Source: Christensenella sp. UBA4263
GTDB taxonomy: Bacteria > Bacillota > Clostridia > Christensenellales > Aristaeellaceae
NCBI GenBank assembly: GCA_002395225.1
Contig: DGWH01000005.1
Span: 23,349-85,553, forward strand
DNA: 62,205 nt
Reading direction: 5' to 3'
This document shows, one piece after another, positions 60,103-62,205 of this stretch. A program made the position numbers and the translations under genes. Under the pieces are notes generated by a model. That model saw only the letters and a program-made list of their open reading frames with translations, was not told where the DNA came from and did not search any database. The first letter of the stretch is position 1. Every line of letters starts with the position of its first letter.

Positions 60103-60591
60103 ATGGTCTGTGTCCATTGCAAAAATGAAAAGGAAACGGAACGTGTAGGGGCGCTCCTGGCAGCGCAGATGACCTGCTCGGATGTGCTTTTGCTCAGCGG
60201 CGAAATGGGAACGGGGAAAAGTGTTCTGACACGCGGACTGGCAGCTCAGCTGGGGATTGAAGGTCCGATTCCAAGTCCCACCTTTACCATCCTGCTGATT
60301 CATGAGGGCAGTGGATTGACGCTGTACCATTTCGACCTTTACCGTCTTGAAAATGAAGATGAACTGTATGAAATGGGACTGGATGAAATGATCCCGCCGG
60401 ATAACGGGGTAGCGGTCATTGAATGGCCGCAGAACTGCGCCATGGCCATGCCGGAAACGTGTTTTCGGGTCAGTCTGGCGTATGTACCGGATGCGCCGGA
60501 GGAGAGAATCCTGAACATTGACTTTCCGGAAAACAGTCTGGAACAGCGGTTCTGGGCAGCGGCCAAGGCCGCCGGAATCGAGTGTAAATGA
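60103..60591 (+). CDS. tsaE: TsaE, ATPase for tRNA t6A synthesis
   Basis: 162 residues: P-loop GEMGTGKSVLTRGLAAQLGI, the PTFTI motif (PSPTFTILLIHEG), HFDLYRLE and IEWPQN. It powers release/turnover in the TsaBDE complex that makes N6-threonylcarbamoyladenosine at A37 of ANN-decoding tRNAs. GGAGGAAA precedes ATG 60103. Forms a group with tsaB and rimI. Confidence 0.95.
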   Translation: MVCVHCKNEKETERVGALLAAQMTCSDVLLLSGEMGTGKSVLTRGLAAQLGIEGPIPSPTFTILLIHEGSGLTLYHFDLYRLENEDELYEMGLDEMIPPDNGVAVIEWPQNCAMAMPETCFRVSLAYVPDAPEERILNIDFPENSLEQRFWAAAKAAGIECK

Positions 60592-60595
60592 ACAT

Positions 60596-60658
60596 AAACG
60601 GCTGATATACAGGCGGCCTGATGCCTCTGTTGCGGGGCGCCTGGATATTAGCCGTTTT
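60596..60658 (+). terminator. Long hairpin between tsaE and tsaB
   Basis: AAACGGCT...AGCCGTTTT closes an arm with inner AGGCG/CGCCT pairing, ending in TTTTC. A weak promoter with TACAAT at 60678-60683 follows, so tsaB-rimI may be partly independent. Confidence 0.65.
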
Positions 60659-60755
60659 CTGTATGCCGGATTCGTGGTACAATAGGGGCAAAGTATGAGC
60701 AGGCAGAATGGTTCCCGGCGTTTTTGAGGGCGGGGACTGCTGATGGGAGAAAAAA

Positions 60756-61481
60756 ATGAAAATACTTCTTGTCGATACCTCAGGGCCGGTTTGTGGTGTG
60801 GCCATTGCCGCAGACGGGGATCTGGTCTATGAGGCTTTTATGAAAAATAAAATGACGCACAGCCAGAAAGTCATGCCGATGGTGGAGGATGCGCTGATGC
60901 GGTCGGATCTGGGGCTGTCTGACCTGGATGCTTTTGCTGCGGTGGTCGGACCGGGATCGTTTACCGGCGTGCGGATCGGTGTGGCGACGGTGAAGGGACT
61001 GGCAGAGGCCTGCGGGAAACCCTGCATTGCCGTGGATGCGCTGGAGGCGCTGGCGGAGAACGGACGCTATTTTGAGGGCATTGTCTGTCCGATTTTGGAT
61101 GCCAGGGCCGGACAGGTATACGGTGCGGCGTTTCGGCCCGGTGACAGGGTTGAGCGTCTGGCCATGGATGAGGCACTGAAACTGACCGAGTTTCTTGACC
61201 GGATTGAGGCTTTCGGCGGCCCCTATCTGTTTGTGGGCGATGGAATCGGTGTACATCGGGCGGCGATTGAGGAACGTCTCGGAACGGCTTGCCGTTTCCA
61301 CAGCCCTGCCATGGCAGCGCTTCGGCCGGGATGCGCGGCTTTGCTGGCCATGCAGAAGCTGCAGGAGGGGAAACAGGTCAGTCCGGAGGCGCTGCTGCCT
61401 CTGTATCTTCGCGCACCTCAGGCGGAACGTGAACGGCTGGCAAAAGCTGCCCGGAGCAGGGTGGAGCCCTCAGGAGTGTAG
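60756..61481 (+). CDS. tsaB: TsaB, tRNA t6A synthesis scaffold protein
   Basis: 241 residues of the ASKHA fold: ILLVDTSGPVCGVAIAADGD, THSQKVMPMVEDAL, FAAVVGPGSFTGVRIGVATV and CPILDARAGQVYGA. It lacks the full metal/ATP site of TsaD and acts as its partner. Stop is two bases before the rimI start. Confidence 0.95.
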   Translation: MKILLVDTSGPVCGVAIAADGDLVYEAFMKNKMTHSQKVMPMVEDALMRSDLGLSDLDAFAAVVGPGSFTGVRIGVATVKGLAEACGKPCIAVDALEALAENGRYFEGIVCPILDARAGQVYGAAFRPGDRVERLAMDEALKLTEFLDRIEAFGGPYLFVGDGIGVHRAAIEERLGTACRFHSPAMAALRPGCAALLAMQKLQEGKQVSPEALLPLYLRAPQAERERLAKAARSRVEPSGV

Positions 61482-61483
61482 AA

Positions 61484-61960
61484 ATGGAAAATACCCAGGT
61501 GTTGGAAAAACCAACGGTCTGTATCCGGCACGCGGTTGAGAAGGATATCCCGGAAATTACCGCCATCGAACAGTCGGAGTTTCATGTTCCGTGGTCGGAG
61601 GAGAGTATTCGTCACGACATCCTCGAAAATCCGGCAAGCCGCTGGGTGATTCTTGCTGATGCGGATGATCATGTGATTGCCTATGCGGGAATGTGGCTGG
61701 TCATAGACGAGGGGCATGTTTTAAATGTGGCGGTCCGGCGGGCAGATCAGGGCAGAGGATATGGGCGACAGGTTATGGAGGCGCTTATCCAGGTAGCGAA
61801 AGATGATGGATTGCGACTGATGACCCTGGAAGTCAGACGGTCCAACGTGAGAGCTCAGGGATTGTATCACCGGTGCGGCTTCCTGGATGTGGGCTACCGG
61901 AAGCGTTATTATGATGACAACAGGGAGGATGCCCTGATCATGTATCAGGATCTGGTATAA
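61484..61960 (+). CDS. rimI: RimI, ribosomal protein S18 N-acetyltransferase
   Basis: GNAT enzyme of 158 residues. RHAVEKDIPEITAIEQSEFH, PWSEESIRHDILENPAS (the RimI-typical W-x-E), acetyl-CoA loop VRRADQGRGYGRQVMEALI, LEVRRSNVRAQGLYHRCGF. Its place after tsaB is the usual one in Firmicutes. Confidence 0.93.
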   Translation: MENTQVLEKPTVCIRHAVEKDIPEITAIEQSEFHVPWSEESIRHDILENPASRWVILADADDHVIAYAGMWLVIDEGHVLNVAVRRADQGRGYGRQVMEALIQVAKDDGLRLMTLEVRRSNVRAQGLYHRCGFLDVGYRKRYYDDNREDALIMYQDLV

Positions 61961-62009
61961 TCAGCAGAGTGTACAATGAGCGCTGAGTACACATATACTC
62001 CGGAGAATC

Positions 62010-62205
62010 CCACCAATCTATCAGGTGCGAACCTGAAGTGAACATAAAATGCCGGGACCATCGCACTGAAAATGATCGATATTTGAACGTAAAAGCGATA
62101 TAGAACAAGCAAAAGAGGTATAAAATTTACAATATTTGTGTATATTGCTGCGATATCATAAAAGATATTGTGAACAATTGCTGTCTCACCCCGCATGGGG
62201 TGAGT
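62010..62205 (+). CRISPR. Leader-like stretch and first, cut CRISPR repeat (type I-C-like)
   Basis: The last 23 bases (62183-62205, GTCTCACCCCGCATGGGGTG then AGT) match the first two thirds of a type I-C repeat, which runs GTCGCxCCC...GGGxGCG(T)GGATTGAAAT. Inside is the perfect hairpin CTCACCCC-GCAT-GGGGTGAG. The preceding 170 bases are gene-free, become very A+T-rich toward the repeat, and contain AGGTGCGAACCTGAAGTGAA then CATAAAATGCCGGG. That block is like the GGTGCGAACC...ACATAAAAT part I remember from I-C leaders. Only one partial repeat is visible, so the array itself lies to the right. Confidence 0.68.

Overview
The window looks like a chromosomal segment of a gut-type member of the Bacillota (most like class Clostridia). 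The grounds are strong Gram-positive ribosome binding sites, an ECF riboflavin transporter under an FMN riboswitch, a type III glutamine synthetase, the clpX-lon-engB order, the tsaE-tsaB-rimI run, and accessory families (DUF4417, DUF5688, DUF2325, C_GCAxxG_C_C) that I associate with anaerobic Firmicutes. Genus or species cannot be read from this sequence. Core genes look moderately GC-rich; the accessory stretch from about 10 to 22.8 kb is visibly more A+T-rich and patchy.

Layout. 1-3.8 kb: protein quality control and ribosome assembly (clpX end, lon, engB). 4.0-9.8 kb: a five-gene ABC importer operon (DUF3798-type binding protein, two-domain ATPase, two permeases, a membrane-anchored accessory protein) with its own promoter, an internal attenuator and a terminator. 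9.8-22.8 kb: an accessory island. It holds a probable stand-alone structured RNA, an unknown gene, decayed DNA, a scrambled and frameshifted phage tail remnant, an AbiLi/RloA-like ATPase whose partner TOPRIM gene is cut off after 38 codons, then small independently promoted cassettes: an unknown gene, an XRE + ImmA pair, a caspase-like toxin with its probable immunity protein, a Cys-rich small protein, DUF4417, a second XRE protein, and two hypotheticals. 22.8-27.1 kb: a TetR regulator, a tRNA-dihydrouridine synthase, an acetyltransferase, and a membrane GGDEF-like/EAL cyclic-di-GMP phosphodiesterase.

27.2-51.5 kb: a mosaic of ordinary genes (MazG-like, RNase Z, GH31, MATE, and a small surface-polysaccharide set of two glycosyltransferases, a flippase and a methyltransferase) and two clusters of rare genes. 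The first has an AAA-like NTPase, a DIP1984-like protein, two compact RNA-like elements (one tRNA-like), an unknown 451-residue protein and a DraRnl-type RNA ligase. The second has five mostly uncharacterised proteins including DUF2325 and DUF5688 members, followed by an XRE regulator. What ties this stretch together is a repeated intergenic element of about 85-90 bp, which I see in at least six places and eight or more copies. It starts with a GGCCTGTCGC-type hairpin and ends with a CGGCTAAAGACC ... TGAGGCCTGC-type segment. It lies in 5' leaders just downstream of promoters or between cistrons, sometimes in tandem and sometimes overlapping the previous stop codon. I do not recognise it. It is the best candidate here for something undescribed.

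51.5-62.2 kb: housekeeping genes again. These are a large SWIM/SNF2 helicase on the minus strand, glnN, a DUF1015 protein, an FMN riboswitch with ribU, and tsaE, tsaB and rimI. The last 23 bases are the start of what looks like a type I-C CRISPR repeat, preceded by a leader-like stretch but not by cas genes.
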